From the NCBI GenBank assembly GCA_903911145.1, contig CAIWCD010000035.1, positions 62,001-126,000 of the forward strand: 64,000 nt of DNA, written 5' to 3'. The notes beneath the pieces are model-generated. The model made no database searches. It saw only the letters and a program-made list of their open reading frames with translations, and was not told the DNA's origin. This DNA is from an uncultured delta proteobacterium (lineage in GTDB: Bacteria; Myxococcota; Myxococcia; Myxococcales; 40CM-4-68-19). Of this stretch, positions 1 to 8,220 are shown one piece after another (positions within the stretch are counted from its first letter, which is position 1; the number at the start of each line of letters is the position of its first letter). A program made the position numbers and the translations under genes.

Positions 1-125
1 GGAGCGAGGGGGACGCAATCGCGTACGAGATGAGCGGTGTCGCACAGCTCGTCGTGGCGAAGGTGCGCCACCTCTTTGCGGAGGCTCCGACGCTCGCTTC
101 CTATCGGGTGCGCCACACGCCTTGA
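1..125 (+). CDS. C-terminal fragment of an unidentified protein (5' end outside window)
   Basis: The frame beginning at base 3 is open from the window edge and ends in TGA at 123-125, giving about 40 residues that end in ASYRVRHTP. The composition (Ala, Val, Leu, Arg, one His-Leu-Phe stretch) looks like ordinary coding sequence of this GC-rich genome, but I recognise no domain and too little is present to assign a function. It converges on the DUF962 gene, whose stop lies 24 bases away. It could also be a chance open frame, because long open frames are common in DNA of this composition. Confidence 0.4.
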   Translation, partial: SEGDAIAYEMSGVAQLVVAKVRHLFAEAPTLASYRVRHTP

Positions 126-149
126 GCCGCTCGCCAGCGGCCGCAGAGA

Positions 150-491
150 TCACGCCGGCCGCACGACCGAGGCGACCTCGGCCTTGTCTAGATGCGGCTG
201 CAATCGCCCGGTGAGAAAGAGCGCCCACATGAGCCAGTCGCTGATGAAGCTGAAGAACGGATATTTGAACGTCGCGGGGCGATTCTTCTCGATGAAGAAG
301 TGCGAGACCCAGGCGAACGCGTAGCCGGAGAAGAGCGCGGGCAGGAGCAGCGCGGGCCGCAGATGGATCACGGCCGCGGCGATCCAGAGAAACGCGACGG
401 TCGTTCCGGCGTAGTGCATCGCTCGCGTCGCCGGCTTGCTGTGCTCGCGCAGATAGAACGGCCAGAACTCGGCGAACGTCGAATAGGTCAC
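150..491 (-). CDS. DUF962 / Mpo1-like integral membrane protein
   Basis: A 113-residue protein with the DUF962 (Mpo1/YGL010w-like) signature. It has an N-terminal FWPFYLREH segment followed by RAMHYAGT, three hydrophobic stretches, and a later [19 protein letters not shown] segment with an SDWLMW end. In yeast Mpo1 this fold is an Fe2+-dependent dioxygenase acting in fatty acid alpha-oxidation. The bacterial role is not established, so I assign only the family. I chose the GTG start at 491 because GGAGAG lies just upstream (complement of 496-501) and the DUF962 domain begins directly after it. An in-frame ATG at 608 would add 39 arginine-rich residues without family similarity. It is divergent from the E1 alpha gene, with 139 bases between the starts. 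Confidence 0.75.
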   Translation of the reverse strand: MTYSTFAEFWPFYLREHSKPATRAMHYAGTTVAFLWIAAAVIHLRPALLLPALFSGYAFAWVSHFFIEKNRPATFKYPFFSFISDWLMWALFLTGRLQPHLDKAEVASVVRPA

Positions 492-630
492 GATGCTCTC
501 CCCGCGGCGCAGAAGTTGAGCGACGCTTCTACCGAGCATCGTGCGGCAAAAGGAAGCCCGGCGGCGATCGATCGCGAGAGGCGATGGTGCTATTCCTCGC
601 GCCGCCACGACTGCCTCGCACGAGACCGAT

Positions 631-1710
631 ATGACTGCGACGACGAATCCCGAGAACGCGAACGAGCCCTCGCCCGCGCTGCTCCTGCGCCTCTATCGAG
701 AGATGGTCCGGCTGCGCACGCTCGATGAACGGATGATGACGCTGCAGCGGCAAGGGCGCGTTGGCTTCTACGGCGCGTGCACGGGCCAAGAAGCGGCGAC
801 GCTCGCGAGTGCGATCGCGTTCGAGCCCGACGACTGGATCTTTCAGGCGCTGCGCGAATCGAGCGCGATGCTGATGCGCGGCTTCTCGATGATTACTTAT
901 CTTTGCCAAGTATTCGGCAACGAAGGCGACATCACCAAGGGTCGGCAGATGCCGTCGCATATGGCGGGCCGCTCGGTGAACCAGGTGAGCTGGGGCTCGT
1001 GTCTGGGTACGCAGCTGCCACAGGCGGTGGGCGCGGCGATGGCAGCGCGCATCAAGGGCGAGAAGATGGTGGTCGCGGCCTACACGGGCGACGGCGCGAC
1101 CAGCGAAGGGGACTTTCACGTCGCCCTCAATTTCGCGGGAGTGTTCAAGGCGCCGGTCGTCTTCATCTGCCAGAACAACCACTGGGCGATCAGCGTTCCG
1201 ACCAGCAAGCAGACGGCCTCGGAGAGCATCGCGATCAAGGCGCAGGCCTACGGGATGCCGGGCGTGAAGGTCGATGGCAACGACGCGGTGGCGGTCTATC
1301 GCGCGGTGAAGGCCGCAGTCGATCGCGCGCGTGCGGGGCAGGGGCCGTCGCTCGTGGAGTGCGAGACGTATCGAATCGGCGCGCACAGCTCGAGCGATGA
1401 TCCCACCCGCTACCGCGATGAGCGCGAGGTCGAGGCGTGGAGGAAGCGCGACCCGATCGAGCAGCTGCGCGGAAAGCTTGTCAATGACAAGCATTGGGAT
1501 CTGCCGCGCGACGAAGCGATGCGCGCGGAGTTGCTCGCCGAGGTGAATGCGGCGATCGATGAGGCGGAGCGCAAGCCGGATCCTCCTCGCGAGGGGCTCT
1601 TCGATGACGTCTACGCGGAGATGCCGTGGCACTTGCGCGAGCAGCGCGAGGAGCTGCTCGCCGCGCCGCCCGTGCCGCGCCCGGATGCCAAGCAGATCGC
1701 GGGGAAGTGA
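631..1710 (+). CDS. bkdA: 2-oxoacid dehydrogenase E1 component alpha subunit (branched-chain type)
   Basis: A 359-residue thiamine-diphosphate-dependent E1 alpha subunit. It has the ThDP motif [11 protein letters not shown] ending about 30 residues later at QNN, preceded by the conserved [17 protein letters not shown] stretch. The phosphorylation-loop-like [14 protein letters not shown] and the C-terminal [14 protein letters not shown] are closer to branched-chain 2-oxoacid dehydrogenase (BkdA/BCKDH alpha) than to pyruvate dehydrogenase. It would decarboxylate branched-chain 2-oxoacids and pass the acyl group to a lipoylated E2, together with an E1 beta subunit that is not in the window. The ATG at 631 is preferred over upstream in-frame starts because the family alignment begins soon after it. 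The next gene is lipB, which makes the lipoyl cofactor that E2 needs, so the two probably act in one pathway. Confidence 0.85.
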   Translation: MTATTNPENANEPSPALLLRLYREMVRLRTLDERMMTLQRQGRVGFYGACTGQEAATLASAIAFEPDDWIFQALRESSAMLMRGFSMITYLCQVFGNEGDITKGRQMPSHMAGRSVNQVSWGSCLGTQLPQAVGAAMAARIKGEKMVVAAYTGDGATSEGDFHVALNFAGVFKAPVVFICQNNHWAISVPTSKQTASESIAIKAQAYGMPGVKVDGNDAVAVYRAVKAAVDRARAGQGPSLVECETYRIGAHSSSDDPTRYRDEREVEAWRKRDPIEQLRGKLVNDKHWDLPRDEAMRAELLAEVNAAIDEAERKPDPPREGLFDDVYAEMPWHLREQREELLAAPPVPRPDAKQIAGK

Positions 1711-1723
1711 CGTGCGGCGCGGG

Positions 1724-1767
1724 TTGACGTTATCGACGGTTATCGAAAATTATCGAATTCGATAATC
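1724..1767 (+). promoter_or_regulatory. Operator-like array of TTATCGA repeats in front of lipB
   Basis: Three copies of TTATCGA start at 1730, 1740 and 1750, exactly one helical turn apart. The third copy forms a perfect 18-bp palindrome with an inverted copy (1749-1766). A TTGACG at 1724-1729 resembles a -35 box, and AATTAT at 1748-1753 is a possible -10 at 18-bp spacing, which would place the repeats across the promoter. The palindrome ends one base before the lipB ATG, so there is no room for a Shine-Dalgarno sequence and the transcript may be leaderless or nearly so. The phased arrangement suggests cooperative binding of a repressor. The regulator is unknown. Confidence 0.55.
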
Positions 1768-2991
1768 ATGCCCCGCGCGCTGCACATCCGGAAGCTCGGG
1801 CTCGTCGAGTACGAAGACGGACTCGCGATGCAGAAAGCTCTCGCGGCCGCGCGGGGCGCGGGGCTGGTGACCGATACGCTTCTTCTCCTCGAGCATCCGC
1901 GCGTGATCACGCTGGGGCGCGGCGCGAAGGCCGCGAACGTTCTCTGGAACGCGCAGCAACTGGACGCGCGCGGCTTCTCGCTCGTCGAGACAGACCGCGG
2001 CGGCGACGTGACGTACCACGGGCCTGGACAGCTGGTCGGCTACCCGATCCTCGATCTCAAGCCCGATCGCCGCGACGTGCGCCGCTACGTGAACAGCGTC
2101 GAGGAGCTGATGATCCGCACTGCGCGCGACTTCGGCGTGATTGCGGAGCGCGTGCCGGGCCGGCCAGGGATCTGGGTGAATCGCGCAGAGGCCAGCAGTG
2201 CGGAGCCGAGCACGCCGCGTGCGCAGAGCGGAGTTCGCGACGCCTGGGAGAAGCTCGGCGCGATTGGCGTGCATCTCTCGCGCTGGATAACGACGCACGG
2301 ATTTGCCTTCAATGTGACGACGGACCTCGCCGATTTTCGCGCGATCGTGCCGTGCGGAATCCAGGATGCCGGCGTCTGCTCGCTTCAGTCGCTGCGCGCA
2401 AGTCCGCTCCAGGCGCGGTCGGGCGCGATCACGCAAGAACCTCTCGCGCGCGAGAGAGATGCGCTCGCCATCTCCTTTGCCGACGTCGAGGAGCGCGCGG
2501 CGCTGCATGGCGCGGAGGTCTGGGAGAGCGAGCCGTTCGAGATCCCGGTCGAACTCGAGGCGATCTCTCTGACGATCGTGCGCGAAGGATTGCACGGCGA
2601 TGAGCTGCTCCTGCTGCATCGGGTGCCGGCGCGCGGCGGCTTCTGGCAGACCCTCACGGGAAAGCGTGAACGCGGCGAGGCCGCGCTGGCCGCGGCTGCG
2701 CGCGAACTGTTCGAGGAGACGGGCTTTGCTCCGGCGCTCGAGGAGTTGCGGGAACTCGATTACGTGCACGCCTTCGCGCTCGACCCATCGCTTGCGCCAG
2801 ACGCTGCGCGCGTGCCGATCTTCTGCCGCGAGACCGCGTTTGCCGTTCGCGTGCATCCCTCGGCTGAGCCGCGCCTTGACCCGCGCGAGCACGACGCGCA
2901 CCGCTGGGTTTCACTCGAGGATGCGCTCCCGCTCCTGCCGTTCGCGGGACTTCGTCGTGCGGCGAGATTGGCGCTGCAGCAGCTCGCGTAG
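1768..2991 (+). CDS. lipB: Octanoyltransferase LipB fused to a C-terminal Nudix hydrolase domain
   Basis: A 407-residue two-domain protein. Residues 1 to about 210 are LipB, which transfers octanoate from acyl carrier protein to apo-lipoyl domains. They show the HPRVITLGRGAK and RGGDVTYHGPGQLVGYPI motifs, the catalytic Lys in EKLGAIGVHLSRW, and the catalytic Cys in the PCGIQDAGVCSL segment. Residues from about 255 to the end form a Nudix domain with a complete Nudix box at about 297-319 (GX5EX7REUXEEXGU, ending RELFEETGF). Bacterial LipB is normally about 210-240 residues, so this is a fusion rather than an overlong single domain. The Nudix substrate cannot be predicted. The upstream gene encodes a 2-oxoacid dehydrogenase subunit, a lipoyl-dependent system. 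The stop lies 10 bases from that of the convergent lipoprotein gene. Confidence 0.9.
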   Translation: MPRALHIRKLGLVEYEDGLAMQKALAAARGAGLVTDTLLLLEHPRVITLGRGAKAANVLWNAQQLDARGFSLVETDRGGDVTYHGPGQLVGYPILDLKPDRRDVRRYVNSVEELMIRTARDFGVIAERVPGRPGIWVNRAEASSAEPSTPRAQSGVRDAWEKLGAIGVHLSRWITTHGFAFNVTTDLADFRAIVPCGIQDAGVCSLQSLRASPLQARSGAITQEPLARERDALAISFADVEERAALHGAEVWESEPFEIPVELEAISLTIVREGLHGDELLLLHRVPARGGFWQTLTGKRERGEAALAAAARELFEETGFAPALEELRELDYVHAFALDPSLAPDAARVPIFCRETAFAVRVHPSAEPRLDPREHDAHRWVSLEDALPLLPFAGLRRAARLALQQLA

Positions 2992-3001
2992 GAGCGCGGA
3001 C

Positions 3002-3835
3002 TCAAAGCCCGCAGCGCAGACCGATGCTCGCGTGCCGGGTCGTCGGATCGTTGCTGTAGCGGCTCGAGGCGCGTGCAGCCGACGGCTTCTCCGCCCATGC
3101 TCCGCCGCGCTGGACCTTCGCGCTCGCGTCCGCCGCGCTGCTCGCAGTCCACTGCCAGACGTTCCCGACCATATCCAGCAAGCCCAGGCGCGATGCACCC
3201 GCCGGGAACGAGCCGACCGACGAGGTGGCCGCGAACCCATCGTCGAGTTCGGTCGCGGCCCACGACGCGGTGCTCGCGTCTCCGGAGCGGCACTGCTTGT
3301 CGCAGACGTTCGCGCGCGTCGCATCGAGCGGCGCGTCGCCCCACGGATAGATCCGGCTCTCGCCGCCTTTCGCCGCGTACTCCCACTCGACCTCGGTCGG
3401 CAGGCGCCCATCGATCCAGGCGCAGAACGCCTGCGCCTGCTTCCAGTCGATGCAATTCATCGGATGATCGAGCCGCCCGTTCTTGTAGTTGCAGCGGTGC
3501 TGCTCATCGTCCTTCGCAATCTCTTCGCATGCGCCCGCGGCCACGCACTTCTGCCAGGCCGCGACGGTGACGTCGGTCTTGCCCAGCCAGAAGCCACTCA
3601 CGCTCTCGTCGCGGCCTGGCTTCTCGTCGTCGTCGCACTGCGGATCCTGCGGCTCGCACCCGAAGTGGAACTTCCCCGACGGGATGTAGACGAACTCGAG
3701 ACCGCTCTTGGAATTGTGTTTCGTCTTCGCCGAGGCCGCGGCTTGCGCGTCCGTGCGCTTCTCCTTCGAGAGCGAAGAGCACGCTCCGAGGAGCAGCAGC
3801 ATTCCCGTGGCAACAACACTGTTCAGCCGGAGCAT
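3002..3835 (-). CDS. FGE-sulfatase/SUMF1-fold lipoprotein, apparently without the catalytic Cys pair
   Basis: A 277-residue lipoprotein. The N-terminal hydrophobic segment ends in LLLLGAC, a good lipobox. The rest is a formylglycine-generating-enzyme-like (SUMF1/FGE) domain, with VYIPSGKFHFGC, TDVTVAAWQKC, GRLPTEVEWEYAAKGG, YPWGD and LLDMVGNVWQWT. In true FGEs the segment after RGGSW carries two active-site cysteines. Here the segment RGGAWAEKPSAARASSRYS has none, so oxidase activity is unlikely and a structural or binding role is more plausible. Such FGE-fold lipoproteins are abundant in myxobacteria. It converges with lipB and lies downstream of the MBL hydrolase on the same strand, 136 bases away. 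Confidence 0.8.
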   Translation of the reverse strand: MLRLNSVVATGMLLLLGACSSLSKEKRTDAQAAASAKTKHNSKSGLEFVYIPSGKFHFGCEPQDPQCDDDEKPGRDESVSGFWLGKTDVTVAAWQKCVAAGACEEIAKDDEQHRCNYKNGRLDHPMNCIDWKQAQAFCAWIDGRLPTEVEWEYAAKGGESRIYPWGDAPLDATRANVCDKQCRSGDASTASWAATELDDGFAATSSVGSFPAGASRLGLLDMVGNVWQWTASSAADASAKVQRGGAWAEKPSAARASSRYSNDPTTRHASIGLRCGL

Positions 3836-3971
3836 GAGCGTCCTTTCCAGACCAGCATTCAGATGAGCGCAAGCATGCAGGTTCGATGCCGCGGTACCAG
3901 TTCAGCGCGTGCTGTCAAGAGATGCTGGCGCGTCCGCGGCGCCGTGCCGCGCAGTTGCTGCGCGAGACGTT

Positions 3972-4937
3972 CTACAGATCGATCGACAGACCTTCGCTCG
4001 CAGCGATCGTCTTCTTGTGTGTGCGTCGGGCGAGCCGGCTGATCTCCTCGACCGCCGCGTCATCCCGCTCGGGCGCGTGATGGAAGAGCGCGAGCTGCTT
4101 CACTCCGGCCCGCTGTGCGAGGGTCGCACCGGCCTCATAGGTGGAGTGGCCCCAGCCGCGCCGCGAGCGCGCGCCCTTGGCGTCGTATTCGTCGGGCGTG
4201 AACTGGGCGTCGAAGATGAGCAGGTCCGCGTTGCGCGCAAGCTCGACGAGTCGATCGTCGGCCTCGGTTCCGTGCTCGAAGTCGGTTGCGTAGACGAGGA
4301 CCCGGCCGCCAAATTCGAGCCGGTATCCCAGCGAGCCACCCGGATGGCAGAGCTCCGCGGCCTGCAGCGTCACCGCGCCCAGCGTGGTCCGCCCGCCGTC
4401 CTCGATCGGCACGAATTGCAGGCGCGCGTTGAAGACGCCGAGGTCGACCGGGAAGTAGGGATCAACCATCTGCCCGCTCAGCAGTTGGCGGACGTCCTTG
4501 CCCATGCGGGTCGCGCCGTAGATCGTCAACTGGGAGTGCGGATCGTATGCGGGAGCGAAGAACGGCAGGCCCGCGATGTGGTCCCAGTGATAGTGCGAGA
4601 CGAAGATGCTCGCCCGCGTAGCGCCCTTCTCGGCGAGCGACATTCCCAGCGCGCGCAGGCCCGTGCCGCAGTCGAAGATGATCAGCTCGTCGCCGCAGCG
4701 CACCTCGACGCACGACGTGTTGCCGCCGATCCGCTCTGTGTGCGGGCCGGCGCTCGCGAGGCTCCCGCGCACGCCCCAGAAGCGCACCTGCATTGCAGTC
4801 TGTTCGCCCGCCCTTTGGGATGCCACGCGCTGCTTGCGCGCGGGCCGTGCGCTCGACGTCTTCGCCGGCGAAGGCCGGGCGGCTGCACGCTTGGGTTTTG
4901 CACGCGCATGGGGAGCCGCGCGGGGTGACTTCTTCAC
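3972..4937 (-). CDS. Metallo-beta-lactamase-fold hydrolase with a basic N-terminal tail
   Basis: A 321-residue protein whose core starts at about residue 49 (MQVRFWGVRGS). The metal-binding motif is SHYHWDHIAG (HxHxDH). Further likely ligands are the His in ELCHPGGSLGYR, the Asp in VYATDFEH and the His in LFHHAPERDD. This matches the PhnP/COG1235-type MBL-fold phosphodiesterase group, and the substrate is not predictable. The first 48 residues are almost only Lys, Arg, Ala, Pro and Ser, resembling histone-H1-like tails. They appear to belong to the protein, because the GTG at 4937 has a good GAGGAG ribosome-binding site about 6 bases upstream, while the internal ATG has none. It is divergent from queD. 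Confidence 0.8.
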   Translation of the reverse strand: MKKSPRAAPHARAKPKRAAARPSPAKTSSARPARKQRVASQRAGEQTAMQVRFWGVRGSLASAGPHTERIGGNTSCVEVRCGDELIIFDCGTGLRALGMSLAEKGATRASIFVSHYHWDHIAGLPFFAPAYDPHSQLTIYGATRMGKDVRQLLSGQMVDPYFPVDLGVFNARLQFVPIEDGGRTTLGAVTLQAAELCHPGGSLGYRLEFGGRVLVYATDFEHGTEADDRLVELARNADLLIFDAQFTPDEYDAKGARSRRGWGHSTYEAGATLAQRAGVKQLALFHHAPERDDAAVEEISRLARRTHKKTIAASEGLSIDL

Positions 4938-5111
4938 GCGATCTCCTCAGAGCCTGTCAGCGCGCAGAATTTGGGCGAGCGACGCAGCGAGCGGTGGAAA
5001 GCTGAGCAGATCATCGAAGGGGAGCGCGCGGCTGTCAAATGCGAACTTCACTTGCCGCATCAACGCGCAGAGAGCGTTGACCCGCGCAGGGGGCGGCGCT
5101 AGGGACAGCGG

Positions 5112-5477
5112 ATGCACCAACTCGAGGTCGAGTACACCTTCGCCGCTGCGCATCGCCTGCCGCGCCATCCGGGCAAGTGCAGGAACATGCACGGCCACAA
5201 CTACAAGATGCAGGTTGTGCTGCGCGGCGAGCCGGAGCCGGATCAGGGCCTGGTGATCGACTTCGGCGATGTCGACCGCGTCGTGCAGGAGCGGGTGCTC
5301 GCGCTCGCCGATCACAAGACGCTCAATGATTTTCTCGAGAATCCGACCGCCGAGAACATCGCAAGCTGGCTCTGGGAGCGGCTCTCCGGCGTTCTGCCCG
5401 GACTCTTCGAGGTGCGCCTCTGGGAGATCCCCACGGCCTGCGTCGTCTATCGGGGACCTGCGGGCTTCGCGCCGTGA
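5112..5477 (+). CDS. queD: 6-carboxytetrahydropterin / 6-pyruvoyltetrahydropterin synthase family protein
   Basis: A 121-residue QueD/PTPS-fold enzyme. The zinc ligands are the His in AAAHRL and the two His of MHGHNY, the nucleophile Cys is in GKCRNMHGHNY, and the later catalytic residues lie in LADHKTLND and PTAENIA. QueD converts dihydroneopterin triphosphate to 6-carboxytetrahydropterin in queuosine synthesis. The next gene, folE, makes exactly that substrate and overlaps this gene's stop, so a shared pterin role is well supported. Some homologues instead act in folate synthesis (PTPS-III) or biopterin synthesis. Without queC or queE in the window I cannot separate these. Confidence 0.85.
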   Translation: MHQLEVEYTFAAAHRLPRHPGKCRNMHGHNYKMQVVLRGEPEPDQGLVIDFGDVDRVVQERVLALADHKTLNDFLENPTAENIASWLWERLSGVLPGLFEVRLWEIPTACVVYRGPAGFAP

Positions 5478-6040
5478 GCGCGGATACGGCGGGGATGGCC
5501 GCGGCGATCGAGGCGCTCCTGCGCGCGAGCGGCGCCGAGCTCGACGCGGAGACGAAAGGCACGCCCGCGCGCGTCGCCAAGGCCTGGGCCGAGGATCTGC
5601 TCGATGGATACACGCGCGACCCCGTGGCGCTTCTGCGCAGCTCGCTCGTGCCCGCGCCGCGCAAGGGAGAGCTGGTGATCGCCTCGCAGCTCGACTTCCA
5701 CGCCATGTGCCCGCACCACCTGCTGCCCTATCAAGGCACCGCTGCGGTCGGCTACGTCGCGGACGAAAATCTCGTCGGGTTCGGCAAGATCGCCGAGGCC
5801 CTCGAGGCGCTGTCCCACCGGCTGATCCTGCAGGAGTCGCTGGTGGTGCGGCTCTGCGACGCGATCACGGATGCGCTCGCTCCGCTCGGTGCGGGCGTCG
5901 TCATCTCGGCTGAGCACGGATGCATGCAGGTGCGCGGACCCAAGCAGCGCCGCAGCCGCATCACCGTCGAGTCCTGGTCGGGCGCGTTCGAGCGCGATGC
6001 CGAGCTGCGCGCACGTCTTGCACGCCGGGCGGAGGGCTAG
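5474..6040 (+). CDS. folE: GTP cyclohydrolase I
   Basis: A 188-residue FolE. It hydrolyses GTP to 7,8-dihydroneopterin triphosphate, the entry step of folate and queuosine pterins. The zinc-binding Cys-His motif MCPHHLLPYQG and the later AEHGCMQVRGP carry the expected Cys/His ligands, and LVGFGKIAEALEALSHRLILQE is the conserved core. The start is a GTG whose GTGA overlaps the queD stop by four bases, which indicates translational coupling. The length fits the family (about 180-220 residues). It ends in TAG just before the next gene, showing that TAG acts as a genuine stop in this genome. Confidence 0.93.
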   Translation: MSADTAGMAAAIEALLRASGAELDAETKGTPARVAKAWAEDLLDGYTRDPVALLRSSLVPAPRKGELVIASQLDFHAMCPHHLLPYQGTAAVGYVADENLVGFGKIAEALEALSHRLILQESLVVRLCDAITDALAPLGAGVVISAEHGCMQVRGPKQRRSRITVESWSGAFERDAELRARLARRAEG

Positions 6041-6044
6041 CGCT

Positions 6045-6716
6045 GTGTCGCTCGCCGGGAAGGTCTGCGTCGTCACTGGCTCGTCGCGCGGGATCGGTCG
6101 GGCCTGCGCCGAGGCTCTCTCGTCGCAAGGGGCACGGTTGGCACTCTGCGCTTCGCAATCGGAGCCTGTGCTGCCGGCCGGAAGCGAAGGCTACGCTGCG
6201 CGCTGCGACGTCTCCGAATCGCGTTCCGTCGCCGCGTTTCTCCTCGAGACCGAGCAGCGGCTGGGCCCGATCGAGCTGCTCGTCATCAACGCCGGCGTGC
6301 TCGAGCGCGCGCCGCTGCAAGAGCTGACCGAAGGGCAGTGGGATCACGCGCTCGACGTCAATTTGAAGGGCGCGTTCCTCTGCGCACGCGGCGTCTGGGC
6401 CGGGATGCTCGCGCGCGGACGAGGGCGCATCATCGCCATCGGCTCCATCAGCGGCACCCTCGGCACCGCGCACGCGTCCGCCTACAACGCGAGCAAATGG
6501 GGCCTGACCGGCTTCATGAAATCGATCGCGGAGGAGGGGCGCGCGGCCGGCATCTTCTGCGCCACGGTGCTGCCGGGCTCGGTCGACACCGAGATGCTCA
6601 AAGGCACGCCCTATCCGGCGCAGATGACGGCAGAGGAGGTCGCGCGGGTGGTGACGTTCCTCGCCGACGAGGCCCCGTTCGCGATGACCGGCTCTGCGGT
6701 TGAGGTATTCGGCTAG
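6045..6716 (+). CDS. Short-chain dehydrogenase/reductase (FabG-like)
   Basis: A 223-residue classical SDR. It has the cofactor motif TGSSRGIG near the N-terminus, the NAG of the central fold, the catalytic Ser in IAIGSISG, YNASK as the YxxxK motif, and PGSVDTEML after it. The start is GTG at 6045, with GGAGGG eight bases upstream inside the end of folE. In-frame ATGs further upstream lie inside folE and lack the family N-terminus. Being third in a tight run after queD and folE it might reduce a pterin (pteridine-reductase-like), but it equally resembles FabG-type acyl reductases. The substrate is therefore open. Confidence 0.8.
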   Translation: MSLAGKVCVVTGSSRGIGRACAEALSSQGARLALCASQSEPVLPAGSEGYAARCDVSESRSVAAFLLETEQRLGPIELLVINAGVLERAPLQELTEGQWDHALDVNLKGAFLCARGVWAGMLARGRGRIIAIGSISGTLGTAHASAYNASKWGLTGFMKSIAEEGRAAGIFCATVLPGSVDTEMLKGTPYPAQMTAEEVARVVTFLADEAPFAMTGSAVEVFG

Positions 6717-6781
6717 CGGAATATCGCTGGCGGCCGAGTTCGCGTCGTGAAGTTCAGCTCCCGCTGCTCCCAGGAGATCCT

Positions 6782-8167
6782 TTGAGTGCCAATCAATTCG
6801 ATCTGATCGCGGCGCTGCAGCGCGAACTTCCCGGAGCGCAGGTGATCGCGCCCGGCGAGCGCGCGGCCGCGTACGAGAAGGATGAGAGCGGGCTCGGGCG
6901 ATTTCCGCCGCAGGCGGTGGTGATCGCGCGCGACGTCGCCGATGTGCAGGCCGTGATGCGCTTCTCGCGTGCGCATCGCATACCGGTCGTGCCGCGGGGA
7001 GGTGGCTCCGGGAAGAGCGGCGGCGCGCTTGCGATTGCAGGTGGCATCGTTCTCTCGCTCGAGAAGCTCAATCGCATCCTCGAGGTGAGCCGCGAAGATA
7101 TGGTCGCCGTGGTCGAGCCGGGAGTGGTGCTCGAGACGCTCCAGGCCGCGGTGGAGGCGGCCCAGCTCTTCTATCCGCCCGATCCGAACTCGCAGGCCTG
7201 GTGCACGCTCGGCGGCAATCTCGCGCACAACGCGGGCGGTCCGCGCGCGCTCAAATATGGAGTCACGCGCGACTACGTGCTCGGGCTCGATGCGGTGCTG
7301 CCCGATGGCGAGCTCGTCCACTGCGGGCATCGCAGCTGGAAGGGGGTTGCGGGCTACGACCTGACGCAGCTGCTCGTCGGCAGCGAAGGCACGCTCGCGG
7401 TGATTGTTCGCGCGACGCTCAAGCTCCTGCCGCTCCCGCGCCGCGTCGAGACGCTGCTTGCGTTCTTTCCCTCGGAGGAGCAGGCGGCGCGCGCCGTTCA
7501 AGCGATCTTCGGCGCGGGACTTCTGCCGCGTGCGTGCGAGCTGCTCGATGCGGCCGTGATGGAGGCCGTCTCTCCGCGCGCGCCGTTCAAGTTTCCCACT
7601 GGTGTCGGCGGTGCGCTGCTCGTTGAGCACGATGGGCACGGCGATGGCGTCGCTGACGAGCTGGTTCGCTCAGGTGAACTCTGCACCGAGGCGGGCGCGC
7701 TCGAGGTGCTCGCCGCGCAGGACGAGACGCAGCGCAAGCGGCTCTGGGAGACGCGCCGGATGATCTCGACCGCACTCAGCGCGGTCCGGCCGCACAAGAT
7801 CAGCGAGGACGTCGCGGTGCCGCGCGGCAAGCTCGTCGAGATGATCCGCGCGGTGCGTGAGATCGGCGCGCGCCATGGCCTGCCCACCGCCTGCTACGGC
7901 CACGCGGGCGACGGAAACCTGCACGTCAATCTGCTCTTCGCGTCGCTTGCAGAACGCGAGACGAGTCACCGCGCAATCGACGAAGTGATGGAGGCCGCGT
8001 TGCGCCTGGGCGGGACGATCACGGGCGAGCACGGCGTGGGGCTGGCGAAGAAGCGGTATCTCTCGCGCGAACAGAGTCCAGCACTCATCGCGCTGCAGCG
8101 CCGCGTGAAGGCCGCGTTCGATCCCGAAGAGCTGCTCAATCCGGGGAAGATCTTTCCCGACGCGTAG
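6782..8167 (+). CDS. FAD-linked oxidase, glycolate/D-lactate dehydrogenase family (GlcD-like)
   Basis: A 461-residue flavoprotein of the VAO/PCMH type. The N-terminal FAD-binding domain has VVPRGGGSGKSGGALA, SQAWCTLGGNLAHNAGGPRA and LLVGSEGTLAVIV. The C-terminal FAD-oxidase domain has CYGHAGDGNLHVN and TGEHGVGLAKK. These enzymes oxidise 2-hydroxyacids such as glycolate or D-lactate and pass electrons to quinone or a cytochrome. The start is TTG at 6782, preceded by AGGAG at 6772-6776. No ATG exists near the domain start. No GlcE/GlcF iron-sulfur partner is adjacent, so it may act alone like D-lactate dehydrogenases. The exact substrate is uncertain. Confidence 0.82.
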   Translation: MSANQFDLIAALQRELPGAQVIAPGERAAAYEKDESGLGRFPPQAVVIARDVADVQAVMRFSRAHRIPVVPRGGGSGKSGGALAIAGGIVLSLEKLNRILEVSREDMVAVVEPGVVLETLQAAVEAAQLFYPPDPNSQAWCTLGGNLAHNAGGPRALKYGVTRDYVLGLDAVLPDGELVHCGHRSWKGVAGYDLTQLLVGSEGTLAVIVRATLKLLPLPRRVETLLAFFPSEEQAARAVQAIFGAGLLPRACELLDAAVMEAVSPRAPFKFPTGVGGALLVEHDGHGDGVADELVRSGELCTEAGALEVLAAQDETQRKRLWETRRMISTALSAVRPHKISEDVAVPRGKLVEMIRAVREIGARHGLPTACYGHAGDGNLHVNLLFASLAERETSHRAIDEVMEAALRLGGTITGEHGVGLAKKRYLSREQSPALIALQRRVKAAFDPEELLNPGKIFPDA

Positions 8168-8186
8168 GGCGCGCAAATCCGCGCCC
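8167..8186. terminator. Short GC-rich hairpin between convergent genes
   Basis: GGGCGCG (8167-8173) pairs with CGCGCCC (8180-8186) across a six-base loop. The hairpin begins at the last base of the GlcD-like stop codon and lies between two convergent genes. There is no U-tract, so it is at best a weak or factor-assisted terminator. Confidence 0.3.
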
Positions 8187-8220
8187 AGCTTGGTCGCGCG
8201 CGATCGCTCGAGCGAACGCT

